Assembly (NCBI GenBank): GCA_030042755.1
Contig: JASHZC010000250.1
Span: forward strand, 1-15,353
Direction: 5' to 3'
Origin: Vulcanimicrobiota bacterium
GTDB lineage: Bacteria; Eremiobacterota; Eremiobacteria; Baltobacterales; Baltobacteraceae
DNA: 15,353 nucleotides
In this document: piece after piece, positions 8,672 to 15,353 of the stretch
Layout of the letters: the number at the start of each line of letters is the position of its first letter
How positions within the stretch are numbered: the stretch's first letter is position 1
Position numbers and translations under genes: made by a program
The notes under the pieces: generated by a model
What the model was told of the DNA's origin: nothing
What the model saw: only the letters and a program-made list of their open reading frames with translations
Databases searched by the model: none

Positions 8672-8685
8672 CAGGGGGGGCCCTG
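8672..8685. repeat. Short inverted repeat in the divergent hppD / unknown-gene intergenic region
   Basis: CAGGG-GGGG-CCCTG, two perfect 5-bp arms around a 4-base G spacer, lies in the middle of the only 53 bp separating two divergent transcription units. It could be an operator half-site pair, a small hairpin at a transcript start, or chance in GC-rich DNA. No regulator gene is nearby and no convincing -10/-35 pair was seen in the gap. Confidence 0.35.
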
Positions 8686-8702
8686 TCGAAGGTTACCGAG
8701 CG

Positions 8703-9641
8703 ATGAACGTATCTGCTCCAGCCGCCGCGGCGCGCGTCTCCCTCGAGCGTTTGATCGACTACGCCGGCCTTTTCCCGCCTGCTGCACTCACGATGGAGGA
8801 AGCTGTGGCGGAGTACGATCGAGCGAGGAACGGGGCGCAACGGTGGATGCTGGGGCGGTTCATCGTACCGGCATCGCGCCTCCGCGAGCTGCGAGCGCTC
8901 GCGCCCTCGAGCCAGCCCCTGGAACTCTCCGTGATTGTCGACGCTGCATCCGACGCACGCAGTTGGTTCGGCGCCGCAAAAGCGGCCTTCGAACGCATCG
9001 AAAACGAACGCAGCTCAGGGTGGGCGCAGCTTGCGGCGCTCGAGATACCGCTACCGCGTTTGTCCACCAACCGGGAAACGTACGACGCGTCGATCGGACA
9101 GTGCGCGGCGCTCGCCGCACAAGCGGGCCTGCGCGATCTCGCATTGTACGTTGAGGTCCCGCGCGACGACCGGTTCGGCGAGCTCTTGCCCGGAGCTATG
9201 GACGCGTTGGCGAGGTACCGAATGGGCGGAAAACTGCGCTGCGGCGGCGCGGATGCGGGCGCCTATCCGAGCGTAGACGAGGTCGCGGCCTTTGTACTCT
9301 CGGCGACTGCTGCACATGTGGCGTTCAAGGCCACAGCCGGTTTGCATCATCCGGTGCGGGGTTGGAACGAAGCTGCCGGCGTGACGATGCACGGATTCCT
9401 GAATGTGCTTGCCGCGGCGGCTTTTGCGCCGCGCGCTTCGCGCGAGCTGATCGAAGCCATCGTTGCAGAGGAAGATCCGAGGGCGTTCGGTTTCGATCGC
9501 GTGTTGCGCTGGCGCGATCGGGAGGCGGACGAAGCCGAGTTGGTCGCCATGCGACGCGGACGATTTGCAGGTTACGGAAGTTGCAGCTTCGACGAACCGG
9601 TTGACGACTTGCGCGCGCTGGCAATCCTACCGGCACACTAA
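8703..9641 (+). CDS. Conserved-looking protein of unknown function, translated just ahead of fumarylacetoacetase
   Basis: I do not recognise a named family with an assigned reaction. The 312-aa protein is soluble, without signal peptide or membrane segment. It shows alternating strand/helix segments that would suit a TIM-barrel-like fold (inference). Segments that look like motifs are LIDYAGLFPPAALTMEEAV (17-35), GRFIVPASRL (51-60), GGKLRCGG (175-182), VAFKATAGLHHPVRGWNE (206-223, with Lys209 and His215-His216) and YGSCSFDEPVDDL (291-303). ATG 8703 is chosen because GAAGG lies 10 nt upstream; the frame stays open to 8517, but that extension is antisense to hppD and is compositionally junk. 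The fahA GTG follows the stop by 6 nt, so the two are surely co-transcribed, placing this protein in tyrosine catabolism. It could be an enzyme, for example replacing the maleylacetoacetate isomerase absent from this window, or an accessory protein. That role is speculation. Confidence 0.85.
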   Translation: MNVSAPAAAARVSLERLIDYAGLFPPAALTMEEAVAEYDRARNGAQRWMLGRFIVPASRLRELRALAPSSQPLELSVIVDAASDARSWFGAAKAAFERIENERSSGWAQLAALEIPLPRLSTNRETYDASIGQCAALAAQAGLRDLALYVEVPRDDRFGELLPGAMDALARYRMGGKLRCGGADAGAYPSVDEVAAFVLSATAAHVAFKATAGLHHPVRGWNEAAGVTMHGFLNVLAAAAFAPRASRELIEAIVAEEDPRAFGFDRVLRWRDREADEAELVAMRRGRFAGYGSCSFDEPVDDLRALAILPAH

Positions 9642-9647
9642 CGCATC

Positions 9648-10946
9648 GTGGCGCACATCACGTCATGGGTTCCCGTTCCCGCCGGGAGTGATTTTTCGAT
9701 CTATAACCTGCCGTACGGCGCGTTCACGCGCAATGGGCGTGCGCACCTGGGCATCGCGATTGGAACAAAGATCCTCGATTTGTTCGTGCTGGCAGATTCA
9801 GGACTGGTCGACGGCGTTTGCAACCGCGAGTTGCTTCTGACCGGGCAGCTCAACCCATTCCTCGCAGCGGGCCCGAAGGTTTGGAAGGCGCTGCGCTTGC
9901 ACGTTGCGTCACTCTTGCGCGCGGACGATAGCGGGAGCGCGGCGCTACGCGAGCGGAACACGAACGAGTTCTTTGTCGAACAACGCGATGCGACGATGAT
10001 CGTGCCGATGGAAATCGGCGACTACGTCGACTTCTATTCGTCGCTGGAACACGCGACGAACCTTGGCAAAATTCTCCGCCCCGGGACCGAACCGCTCATG
10101 CCGAATTGGCGATATCTTCCGATCGGCTACCACGGACGCGCGAGCACGATCGTCGTCGACGGCACGCCCATCGTCCGACCGAGCGGCCAGCGAAAACCGC
10201 CGGGGAGCGACGTTCCGCTCTTCGGGCCGTCCCAGCGTTTGGACATCGAACTCGAGGTTGGTTTCGTCACCGGCCCCGGCAACGAATTGGCGGCGCCGAT
10301 TTCACCTGCGCGGGCGAGAGATCACATCTTTGGACTGGTTCTGGTTAACGACTGGAGCGCGCGCGACATTCAGGCGTGGGAATATCAACCGCTCGGCCCG
10401 TTCTTGGGGAAGTCGTTTGCGACAACGATATCGCCGTGGATCGTTACGCTCGACGCGCTCGAGCCGTTTCGAACAAACGGACCGGAGCAGGACCCGTTGC
10501 CGCTCCCATATCTCCGCGCGGCCGAACGCGGCACGTACGACATCAAACTCGCCGTGGACTTCACGAGCGAGGCGATGCGCGCCAAAGGACTGCCCCCGAT
10601 TACCGTATCGCGCACGAATTTCAAGACGCTTTACTGGAACATGGCGCAGCAGCTCGCGCACGTCACGTCAAACGGCACGCGCGTGCGTCCCGGAGATCTC
10701 TATGCGTCGGGCACAATTAGCGGCGCGACGCCCGATTCACTCGGGAGTCTTATCGAACTGACGTGGAACGCGACGAAACCGATCCATTTGCCCGACGGCG
10801 ACGTGCGCGGCTTCCTTCAGGACGGAGACGAAATTACGCTGCGCGGATGGTGTCAGCAAGGCGATTTCCGCGTTGGGTTCGGCAGCGCGCGCGGTACCGT
10901 CGTTGCGGCCTACGCGGGCGCCGGCGACTCAAGCCAGGAACGATAG
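9648..10946 (+). CDS. fahA: Fumarylacetoacetase
   Basis: Hydrolyses fumarylacetoacetate to fumarate and acetoacetate, the last step of homogentisate catabolism. At 432 aa it matches the FAH family. An N-terminal SH3-like domain (about 1-118) is followed by the catalytic beta-roll. Residues equivalent to mouse FAH are visible with a constant offset of two: metal ligands Asp128 (YVDFYSS), Glu201 and Glu203 (DIELEVGFV) and Asp235 (VNDWSARDIQAWEYQPLGP), and catalytic His135 (LEHATNLG). The GTG start at 9648 lies 6 nt after the upstream stop; MAHITSWVPVPAGSDFS is the expected family N-terminus. The 3' end overlaps the hmgA 3' end on the other strand by 37 bp. It requires fumarylacetoacetate, but no maleylacetoacetate isomerase gene is visible here. 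Confidence 0.97.
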   Translation: MAHITSWVPVPAGSDFSIYNLPYGAFTRNGRAHLGIAIGTKILDLFVLADSGLVDGVCNRELLLTGQLNPFLAAGPKVWKALRLHVASLLRADDSGSAALRERNTNEFFVEQRDATMIVPMEIGDYVDFYSSLEHATNLGKILRPGTEPLMPNWRYLPIGYHGRASTIVVDGTPIVRPSGQRKPPGSDVPLFGPSQRLDIELEVGFVTGPGNELAAPISPARARDHIFGLVLVNDWSARDIQAWEYQPLGPFLGKSFATTISPWIVTLDALEPFRTNGPEQDPLPLPYLRAAERGTYDIKLAVDFTSEAMRAKGLPPITVSRTNFKTLYWNMAQQLAHVTSNGTRVRPGDLYASGTISGATPDSLGSLIELTWNATKPIHLPDGDVRGFLQDGDEITLRGWCQQGDFRVGFGSARGTVVAAYAGAGDSSQER

Positions 10947-12076
10947 TACTGCTCGTCTTCCACGTCGAGCGCAGCCGGTGCAAGGTGCAGCGGCTTGAAC
11001 GTGTCGACCATGACTGCGATTTCGTCCGTCGATTTTGCGCCTAAGCTCGCCTCGACGGCGCCCGGCTGAGGTCCGTGCGGTGCACCGGCAGCGTGAAGTG
11101 TGATCGACCCTTCCTCGACGCCGCGACGGCTCATGAAGTTTCCGCTCACGTAGAAGATTACTTCGTCGCAGTCGACGCTGGAATGGTTATACGGAACCGG
11201 AATTGCAAGCGGATGATAATCGAAGAGGCGAGGAACGAAGGCGCAGAAAGCCGCTCCCGGTGCTTCGAACGTCGCGTGAGCCGGTGGCGGCTGGTGCAGC
11301 TTTCCGGTGATCGGAGCGAATTCTTCCAAGTTGAATGCGTAGGGATAGCAATATCCATCCCAGCCGACTACGTCGCACGGGTGATTCTGCACCATGTAGA
11401 TCGCGCTTCGGCCGGTATTGCTCACGCGTATTTCGTACTCGCCGCGCTCGTCAATCGGGCTCTTGAGCACGGGCACGCGGAAATCGCGCTCGTAATAGGG
11501 CGCTTGCTCTTCGAGTTGCCCGAATTCGTTGCGGTACTTCCGCGGAATCGTAACCATGCCACGTGATTCATGAACGAGCATGCGTGTCGGCGCTGCCGGC
11601 AGCACGCGATACGTCGTACCGGTCGGAATCACGATGTAATCGTGTTCGCGGTACGCGAGATCGCCGAAGGGTGTTTCGATCGTGCCCGCACCGTGGTGGA
11701 TAAAGAGCAATTCGTCGCCGCCGGTATTGCGATACCAATACGTCATCGGGCGATCCGCCTGTGCGATCGCTAGGACGATGTCATCGTTCCCGAGTACCGG
11801 CCGGCGCGACTCGATTGCATCGCCGCCCGTGGCGATCCGTGCTGTTTTGAAATGCCGATTGCGCAGCGGCTCGTTCGGAGTAAACGTGCTAGCTGGGCGG
11901 TCCCAGGGATGAACCTCGATCGTCGCCGTCGGTGGTCGAAGATGATAGAGCAAGGAGTAGACGCTCTCAAAGCCCTTCGTCGAAAAGAGTTCCTCCGCGT
12001 ACAACCCGCCGTCCGGACGGCGAAACTGGATGTGACGCTTATGTGGAAGCGAACCGGCGCGTACGTACGAGGGCAT
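10910..12076 (-). CDS. hmgA: Homogentisate 1,2-dioxygenase (short bacterial type)
   Basis: Fe(II) ring-cleaving dioxygenase converting homogentisate and O2 to maleylacetoacetate. It has 388 aa from ATG 12076, shorter than the human-type enzyme of about 445 aa. The N-terminal cupin half shows HHGAGTIETPFGD and YIVIPTGTTYRVLP. The central part has SIYMVQNHP-like and VGWDGYCYPY segments. Likely iron ligands are His298 (PYNHSSVD), Glu305 (CDEVIFYVSG) and His334 (APHGPQPG). Its place beside fahA and near hppD supports the assignment. The start is set by AGGAG seven bases upstream of ATG 12076. The frame continues to 12169, but the added Arg-rich residues lie antisense-like across the CDGSH gene and are rejected. 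The gap to the CDGSH gene is 4 nt, so the two are probably translationally coupled. Confidence 0.93.
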   Translation of the reverse strand: MPSYVRAGSLPHKRHIQFRRPDGGLYAEELFSTKGFESVYSLLYHLRPPTATIEVHPWDRPASTFTPNEPLRNRHFKTARIATGGDAIESRRPVLGNDDIVLAIAQADRPMTYWYRNTGGDELLFIHHGAGTIETPFGDLAYREHDYIVIPTGTTYRVLPAAPTRMLVHESRGMVTIPRKYRNEFGQLEEQAPYYERDFRVPVLKSPIDERGEYEIRVSNTGRSAIYMVQNHPCDVVGWDGYCYPYAFNLEEFAPITGKLHQPPPAHATFEAPGAAFCAFVPRLFDYHPLAIPVPYNHSSVDCDEVIFYVSGNFMSRRGVEEGSITLHAAGAPHGPQPGAVEASLGAKSTDEIAVMVDTFKPLHLAPAALDVEDEQYYRSWLESPAPA

Positions 12077-12080
12077 GGCT

Positions 12081-12290
12081 TTACTCCTGTCGCGGCGCGC
12101 GTTGCGTCGCCTGAAATCCGTTGGTCCGGTGCGTGCCGTCGCAGAACGGCTTCGTGGACGAACCACCACAGCGGCAGAGAACGAAGTTCTCTTCGACCGT
12201 ATAAGGAACGCCGTCGGCGTCGGTCAAGGTGACCCGGCCTTTCACGAGATAGGGTCCGTTTTCGCGAACCTTGATGACGACGTCTTCCAT
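12081..12290 (-). CDS. CDGSH-type iron-sulfur protein
   Basis: Small protein (69 aa from ATG 12290) binding a redox-active [2Fe-2S] cluster through a 3-Cys/1-His site. The signature is complete, CRCGGSSTKPFCDGTH, with ligands Cys39, Cys41, Cys50 and His54. Before it is the usual strand pair ENGPYLVKGRVTLTDADG. CDGSH proteins take part in cluster transfer, electron transfer or redox sensing; the function here is not known. It lies 4 nt before hmgA and supplies its ribosome binding site, so it may support the iron-dependent dioxygenase (inference). A GTG at 12326 would add 12 residues. Neither start has a well-spaced Shine-Dalgarno site; ATG 12290 is preferred because the extension is low in family-like residues. 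Confidence 0.9.
   Translation of the reverse strand: MEDVVIKVRENGPYLVKGRVTLTDADGVPYTVEENFVLCRCGGSSTKPFCDGTHRTNGFQATQRAPRQE
12084..12088 (-). promoter_or_regulatory. Ribosome binding site of hmgA
   Basis: AGGAG with a 7-nt spacer to ATG 12076. It decides the hmgA start against the longer open frame. The site is built from the last sense codons of the CDGSH gene and directly abuts its TAA, so ribosomes ending on that gene would clear or occupy it. Confidence 0.8.
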
Positions 12291-12344
12291 ACGCGAAGCA
12301 TGGCCTTCGCCGAGGCGCGGACGCACTCCGTCGATTTTGGTTCC

Positions 12345-12827
12345 TTAGCGATCGGCGGCGCTCCATAATCCGACGAGCGTAGCCTGAGCGAGAATGTGTC
12401 CTTGCATGCGCGCTTGGAGTTCCGTTGCAGTCAAGGGGCGCCCGGTGCCGATTCGCTCGACGTCGAGCGCGTACAGCGTGAAGTGATAGTGATGCACTTT
12501 TCCCGGCGGAGGACACGGCCCGAAGTATCCGACGGTGCCGGTGTCGTTGCGACCGGATCGCTGCGCTGCAATTCTTGCAGAAATTGGAATGCTTTGCAGC
12601 GAGGCCGGTAAGTCGTAAATCACCCAGTGGTAGAACCCGCCTTCATGGGGCGCATCGGGATCGTGGACGATCAGAGCAAAGGAGCGGGTGCCGGCTGGAG
12701 CGTCGCTCCAACGAAGCGGCGGTGAAACGTTCTGGCCACCGCATTGGACGGCAACCATCATGCGCGGCACGGTGGCGCCGTCTGAGAAGGAGGAGCTGAC
12801 AAGCAATAGAGCGAGCAACAGATTCAC
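12345..12827 (-). CDS. YbhB/YbcL-type PEBP family protein, probably exported
   Basis: Phosphatidylethanolamine-binding-protein (Raf-kinase-inhibitor-like) family member, 160 aa. Family motifs: GGQNVSPPLRW (30-40), LIVHDPDAP (52-60), GFYHWVIYDLP (64-74) and GYFGPCPPPGKVHHYHFTLYAL (100-121). The bacterial role of this family is poorly defined. The N-terminus is a hydrophobic stretch (MNLLLALLLVSSS) that looks like a short signal or anchor, although it lacks the usual positive charge. GTG 12827 is preferred over ATG 12842 because GGAGGT (12835-12840) sits 7 nt upstream of the GTG, whereas the ATG overlaps that site. It is 54 nt ahead of the CDGSH gene on the same strand and probably heads the hmgA transcription unit. 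Confidence 0.9.
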   Translation of the reverse strand: MNLLLALLLVSSSFSDGATVPRMMVAVQCGGQNVSPPLRWSDAPAGTRSFALIVHDPDAPHEGGFYHWVIYDLPASLQSIPISARIAAQRSGRNDTGTVGYFGPCPPPGKVHHYHFTLYALDVERIGTGRPLTATELQARMQGHILAQATLVGLWSAADR

Positions 12828-12834
12828 CGATGTG

Positions 12835-12840
12835 ACCTCC
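12835..12840 (-). promoter_or_regulatory. Ribosome binding site of the PEBP gene
   Basis: GGAGGT with a 7-nt spacer to GTG 12827. This near-perfect site decides the start against the in-frame ATG at 12842. Confidence 0.75.
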
Positions 12841-12892
12841 ATGGCAACGTGGGGGAAGGGCCTGTGGTATCATGGCGTGGCCATGATGGGGG

Positions 12893-12990
<98 letters not shown>

Positions 12991-13023
12991 GTCGTGGTAC
13001 CTCATTAACTCCTGCTTGGATGT

Positions 13024-13515
13024 ATGCCAATACTGACGATTTATGCTGCGTTGGCAGCTTTTGCCGCGGCCTTGGTCGCGCTCATCATCTATCACCTCGC
13101 CGTGGTGCGCCCGGCGCTTGCTCGCGTAGCGGCGTTGCTTGACGTGCACGACGGCCTGATCGGCGGAGGCGCGGGCGCTTCCGGCCGGCTCGCCGCGCTC
13201 GAAGCCGGCCTGGCCAACCAGCAGGCGACGGTCGGGAGGGTCGGCGAGCGTGTAAGCGAACTCGAGGCCCTTGCGCATACCGACGTATCCCGATTCGGAT
13301 TCGTTCGGTACGACGCTTTTGAAGATACCGGTTCTGAACTCTCCTATGCGCTGGCTCTGCTCAATCGCGAGGGAGACGGCGTCGTGATCTCGAGTATCTA
13401 TTCGCGCACTGACACCCGCACGTATGGGAAAGCCGTCGAGGCCTACAAGCCGGCGGTGAACGCTTCGGAAGAAGAACTTCGTGCGATCGAGCGGGCGCGA
13501 GCGACGAAGGTATGA
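13024..13515 (+). CDS. DUF4446 family membrane-anchored protein
   Basis: Unknown-function protein, 163 aa, of the DUF4446 family. One N-terminal membrane helix (about 3-27) is followed by a stretch compatible with coiled coil (about 54-83). The conserved core is RFGFVRYDAFEDTGSELSYA (90-109), then ALLNREGDGVVISSIYSRTD (111-130) and TYGKAVE. The start at ATG 13024 has only a weak TGGA upstream, and another ATG at 13019 is out of frame. Its stop overlaps the start of the M23 peptidase gene as ATGA, so the two are co-translated. Together with the peptidase this suggests a cell-envelope role, which is inference. Confidence 0.9.
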   Translation: MPILTIYAALAAFAAALVALIIYHLAVVRPALARVAALLDVHDGLIGGGAGASGRLAALEAGLANQQATVGRVGERVSELEALAHTDVSRFGFVRYDAFEDTGSELSYALALLNREGDGVVISSIYSRTDTRTYGKAVEAYKPAVNASEEELRAIERARATKV

Positions 13516-14432
13516 TCAACGATCGTTACTACGTGAAGATCGTTCCCGAGCGGGGCGAGACGGTGCATCGCTTTCACGTTCGCCGGCGACAGATTGCCGC
13601 GGGCCTTGGTGCGTTCGTACTCATTCTCGCGGGCGTCGTTGGTTTCGCGATCGTACAGGTCGTCCAAGCTCACCGGGAAGTTGCGAACTACGCCGCACAA
13701 GCGCGGGCGCAGCAAGCGACGCTGCGGCAGATCGATCGCCAGACCGAGACGATGCGCACGCAATTGCAGCACGTCCTGCAACAAAATAGAGAGATCCGGC
13801 AGCTGATCGGCGTCCCGAGTTCGGCCGCGAAATCGAACGCACCGAAGACGACCTCGTGGATCCGCGGTCAATCGCTGCCCGTAGTTGCAGCGAAAGTGCG
13901 CACGCTAAGTGCCCAAAGCTTGGCAGCAGCCAAGGAATCCGATTCGATGCGCACGCTGGCGATGCGTGTTCTCAACGTGCGTCACATGCACGCACTGGCT
14001 CGCGCGCAACTGATCGCCGCAATTCCGTCGATCGACCCCGTCGACGGCGCGCCGGTCATCGGTTGTTATTGCTACCGGACGTATCCGGACGTCGAGTTTC
14101 ATCCCGGTGTCGACCTGGGCGCGGACTATGGCGATCCGGTGCGCGCTGCGGCAGCAGGCGTGGTCGTAGCAAACGGATGGGACGGCGGATACGGTATCAA
14201 GATCGACATCGATCACGGCAATGGATACCATACCTGGTACGCGCACCTTTCGCACGTGCTCGTTGCGGTCGGAGCGCACGTGTACAAAGGCGAAACCATC
14301 GGCGCAGTCGGCGCGACTGGTTTTGCGACCGGACCGCATCTTCACTACCAGATCATGTATAATGGGTCGCCGGTGAATCCGACGCCGTATCTCAACGGCG
14401 TCCCGGCAAATGTGCTAGCCTCGCTCCCGTAG
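13512..14432 (+). CDS. M23-family (LytM) murein peptidase, membrane-anchored
   Basis: Probable zinc endopeptidase acting on peptidoglycan cross-links outside the membrane, 306 aa. The N-terminus is cytoplasmic and Arg-rich, with one membrane helix at about 28-51 and a coiled-coil-like segment about 53-97. The LytM domain spans about 192-295 and is complete: His197 and Asp201 (FHPGVDLG), His245 (YAHLSH) and the HLH motif His276/His278 (GPHLHYQI). A CYCYR segment (185-189) just before the first zinc ligand is unusual. With all zinc ligands present it should be an active enzyme rather than a degenerate EnvC/NlpD-type activator. It starts inside the stop codon of the DUF4446 gene and lies 12 nt ahead of yggT. 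Confidence 0.95.
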   Translation: MINDRYYVKIVPERGETVHRFHVRRRQIAAGLGAFVLILAGVVGFAIVQVVQAHREVANYAAQARAQQATLRQIDRQTETMRTQLQHVLQQNREIRQLIGVPSSAAKSNAPKTTSWIRGQSLPVVAAKVRTLSAQSLAAAKESDSMRTLAMRVLNVRHMHALARAQLIAAIPSIDPVDGAPVIGCYCYRTYPDVEFHPGVDLGADYGDPVRAAAAGVVVANGWDGGYGIKIDIDHGNGYHTWYAHLSHVLVAVGAHVYKGETIGAVGATGFATGPHLHYQIMYNGSPVNPTPYLNGVPANVLASLP

Positions 14433-14444
14433 AAGCCCCGCGAC

Positions 14445-14726
14445 GTGGATATCCTCTGCCAGCTCGATCAACTGATCGTCTTGATCTTTCGCGCCTACTC
14501 GGTCGTACTTTTCATCTACGCACTGATTTCGTGGCTGCCCGATTTGCGCCGCGGAGCGTGGGTCCGGTACTTAGGAATGCTCGTCGAGCCGGTTCTGGCG
14601 CCGGTACGCCGCATCGTTCCGCCGATCGGCGGCCTGGACATGGCGTTCCTGATCGTGATCGTCCTGATCAACTGGGTTATTATCCCGATACTGCAGAACG
14701 CCGTATTCCGAACCTGCTACTTCTAG
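14445..14726 (+). CDS. YggT family membrane protein
   Basis: Small integral membrane protein of 93 aa with two predicted helices (about 8-32 and 64-86), separated by the family's typical loop: [11 protein letters not shown], then [21 protein letters not shown]. YggT proteins are widespread and linked to cell division, chloroplast/cyanobacterial nucleoid distribution (YlmG) or osmotic tolerance; the molecular function is unclear. The GTG start at 14445 lies 12 nt after the M23 peptidase stop with no strong Shine-Dalgarno site, so it is probably read through from the upstream gene. Confidence 0.92.
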   Translation: MDILCQLDQLIVLIFRAYSVVLFIYALISWLPDLRRGAWVRYLGMLVEPVLAPVRRIVPPIGGLDMAFLIVIVLINWVIIPILQNAVFRTCYF

Positions 14727-14743
14727 CGTCCCAAACGCCACCG

Positions 14744-15353
14744 TGAGCATCAAAGCCGAACATCCGCACCGCACGGAGGTTGCCGGAAACGTCCGCAACT
14801 TCTGCATCATCGCGCACATCGACCACGGAAAAACAACGCTTTCGGACCGCCTCCTGGAACTGACCAGAACGGTCGAAGCGCGCGATCTCGAAGAACAGGC
14901 GCTGGACGCGATGGATCTGGAACGCGAGCGTGGGATTACGATCCGCATGCATCCCGTCACGCTGAATTATCGCGCGCGAGACGGAGAAACATATCAGCTC
15001 AATCTCATCGACACGCCCGGGCATGTCGACTTCTCGTATGAGGTTTCGCGATCGCTCGCCGCTTGCGAGGGTGCGTTGCTGATCATCGACGCGGCCCAAG
15101 GCATCGAGGCGCAGACGCTAGCCAATTACCACCTCGCGCTCGAACACGACCTCACGATCATTCCGGTTATCAACAAGATCGATCTTCCGGCGGCAGACCC
15201 CGAGCGCGTGATGGGCGATGTGGAAGAGTCCCTCATCATCGAGCGTAGCGAGTGCATTCTTGCCAGCGCCAAGAACGGTATTGGGATCGAAGATATTCTC
15301 GAGGCGATCGTTATGCGGATCCCTCCGCCGAAAGGGCACCGCGATCACTTGCG
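14744..15353 (+). CDS. lepA: Elongation factor 4 (LepA), N-terminal part, cut by the window edge
   Basis: Translational GTPase that acts on the ribosome, associated with back-translocation, stress and initiation roles. The visible 203 residues are the G domain: G1 AHIDHGKTT (24-32), G2 RERGITI (61-67), G3 DTPGH with catalytic His94, G4 NKID (144-147) and G5 SAK (175-177). LepA-specific blocks [28 protein letters not shown] and [11 protein letters not shown] separate it from TypA and EF-G. GTG 14744 is the only plausible start and gives about 16 extra residues before the usual [12 protein letters not shown] beginning. It lies 17 nt after yggT. No ribosome binding site is obvious. The frame is intact to the right edge. 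Confidence 0.95.

Noticed and set aside
8517..8702. N-terminal extension of the unknown protein upstream of 8703
   Set aside because: It is antisense to hppD, Arg/Ser-rich, lacks a ribosome binding site, and the downstream ATG has GAAGG.
10063..10761. 232-aa plus-strand open frame inside fahA
   Set aside because: It is a shadow frame; fahA catalytic residues are in the other frame.
12077..12169. Longer hmgA start at 12169
   Set aside because: The extra 31 residues are Arg-rich and out of frame over the CDGSH gene; a strong AGGAG precedes ATG 12076.
12861..12892. Promoter for the SRP RNA with TATCAT as -10
   Set aside because: No matching -35 at 17 bp was found, so it is mentioned only as a possibility in the RNA entry.

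Overview
The window is a fully bacterial, GC-rich, gene-dense stretch with no mobile elements, CRISPR, tRNA or rRNA. Gene content suggests an aerobic heterotroph, because it holds an oxygen-dependent tyrosine/homogentisate catabolic cluster and a nonheme-iron EgtB-like enzyme. A DUF4446 gene, an M23 peptidase, yggT, lepA and a small Alu-less type SRP RNA sit beside it. This mix fits a Terrabacteria-type lineage; an uncultured group such as Ca. Eremiobacterota (WPS-2) is my guess only. Taxonomy cannot be settled from this window.

Layout. (1) Positions 1-8649, minus strand: one tight co-directional run, read from the right as hppD, deoC, an aldehyde dehydrogenase, a PAS-PAS-PAS-GAF-GGDEF-EAL protein, an EgtB-like enzyme and a peptide-type ABC substrate-binding lipoprotein cut by the left edge. 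Junctions are +12, -1, +6, +9 and about -13 nt, so the run looks like one operon. (2) Positions 8703-10946, plus strand: a protein of unknown function followed 6 nt later by fahA. This unit diverges from hppD across only 53 bp. (3) Positions 10910-12827, minus strand: a PEBP/YbhB-like protein, a CDGSH iron-sulfur protein and hmgA. hmgA converges on fahA with a 37-bp overlap. (4) Positions 12893-15353, plus strand: SRP RNA, DUF4446 protein, M23 peptidase, YggT protein and lepA (cut by the right edge), a housekeeping block with ATGA or short-gap junctions.

How the genes work together. HppD makes homogentisate from 4-hydroxyphenylpyruvate, HmgA opens the ring to maleylacetoacetate, and FahA cleaves fumarylacetoacetate to fumarate and acetoacetate. 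No glutathione-S-transferase-type maleylacetoacetate isomerase, tyrosine aminotransferase or transcription regulator is visible in the window. The conserved-looking unknown protein translated just ahead of FahA is the most interesting object here and is a candidate, by position only, for the missing isomerase or an accessory role. DERA (DeoC) and the 1-base-overlapping aldehyde dehydrogenase form a plausible second module, with deoxyribose-5-phosphate going to glyceraldehyde-3-phosphate plus acetaldehyde, and acetaldehyde to acetate. A cyclic-di-GMP enzyme inside this catabolic operon is unusual. No stretch longer than about 200 bases lacks a gene; the longest (12828-13023) holds the SRP RNA.
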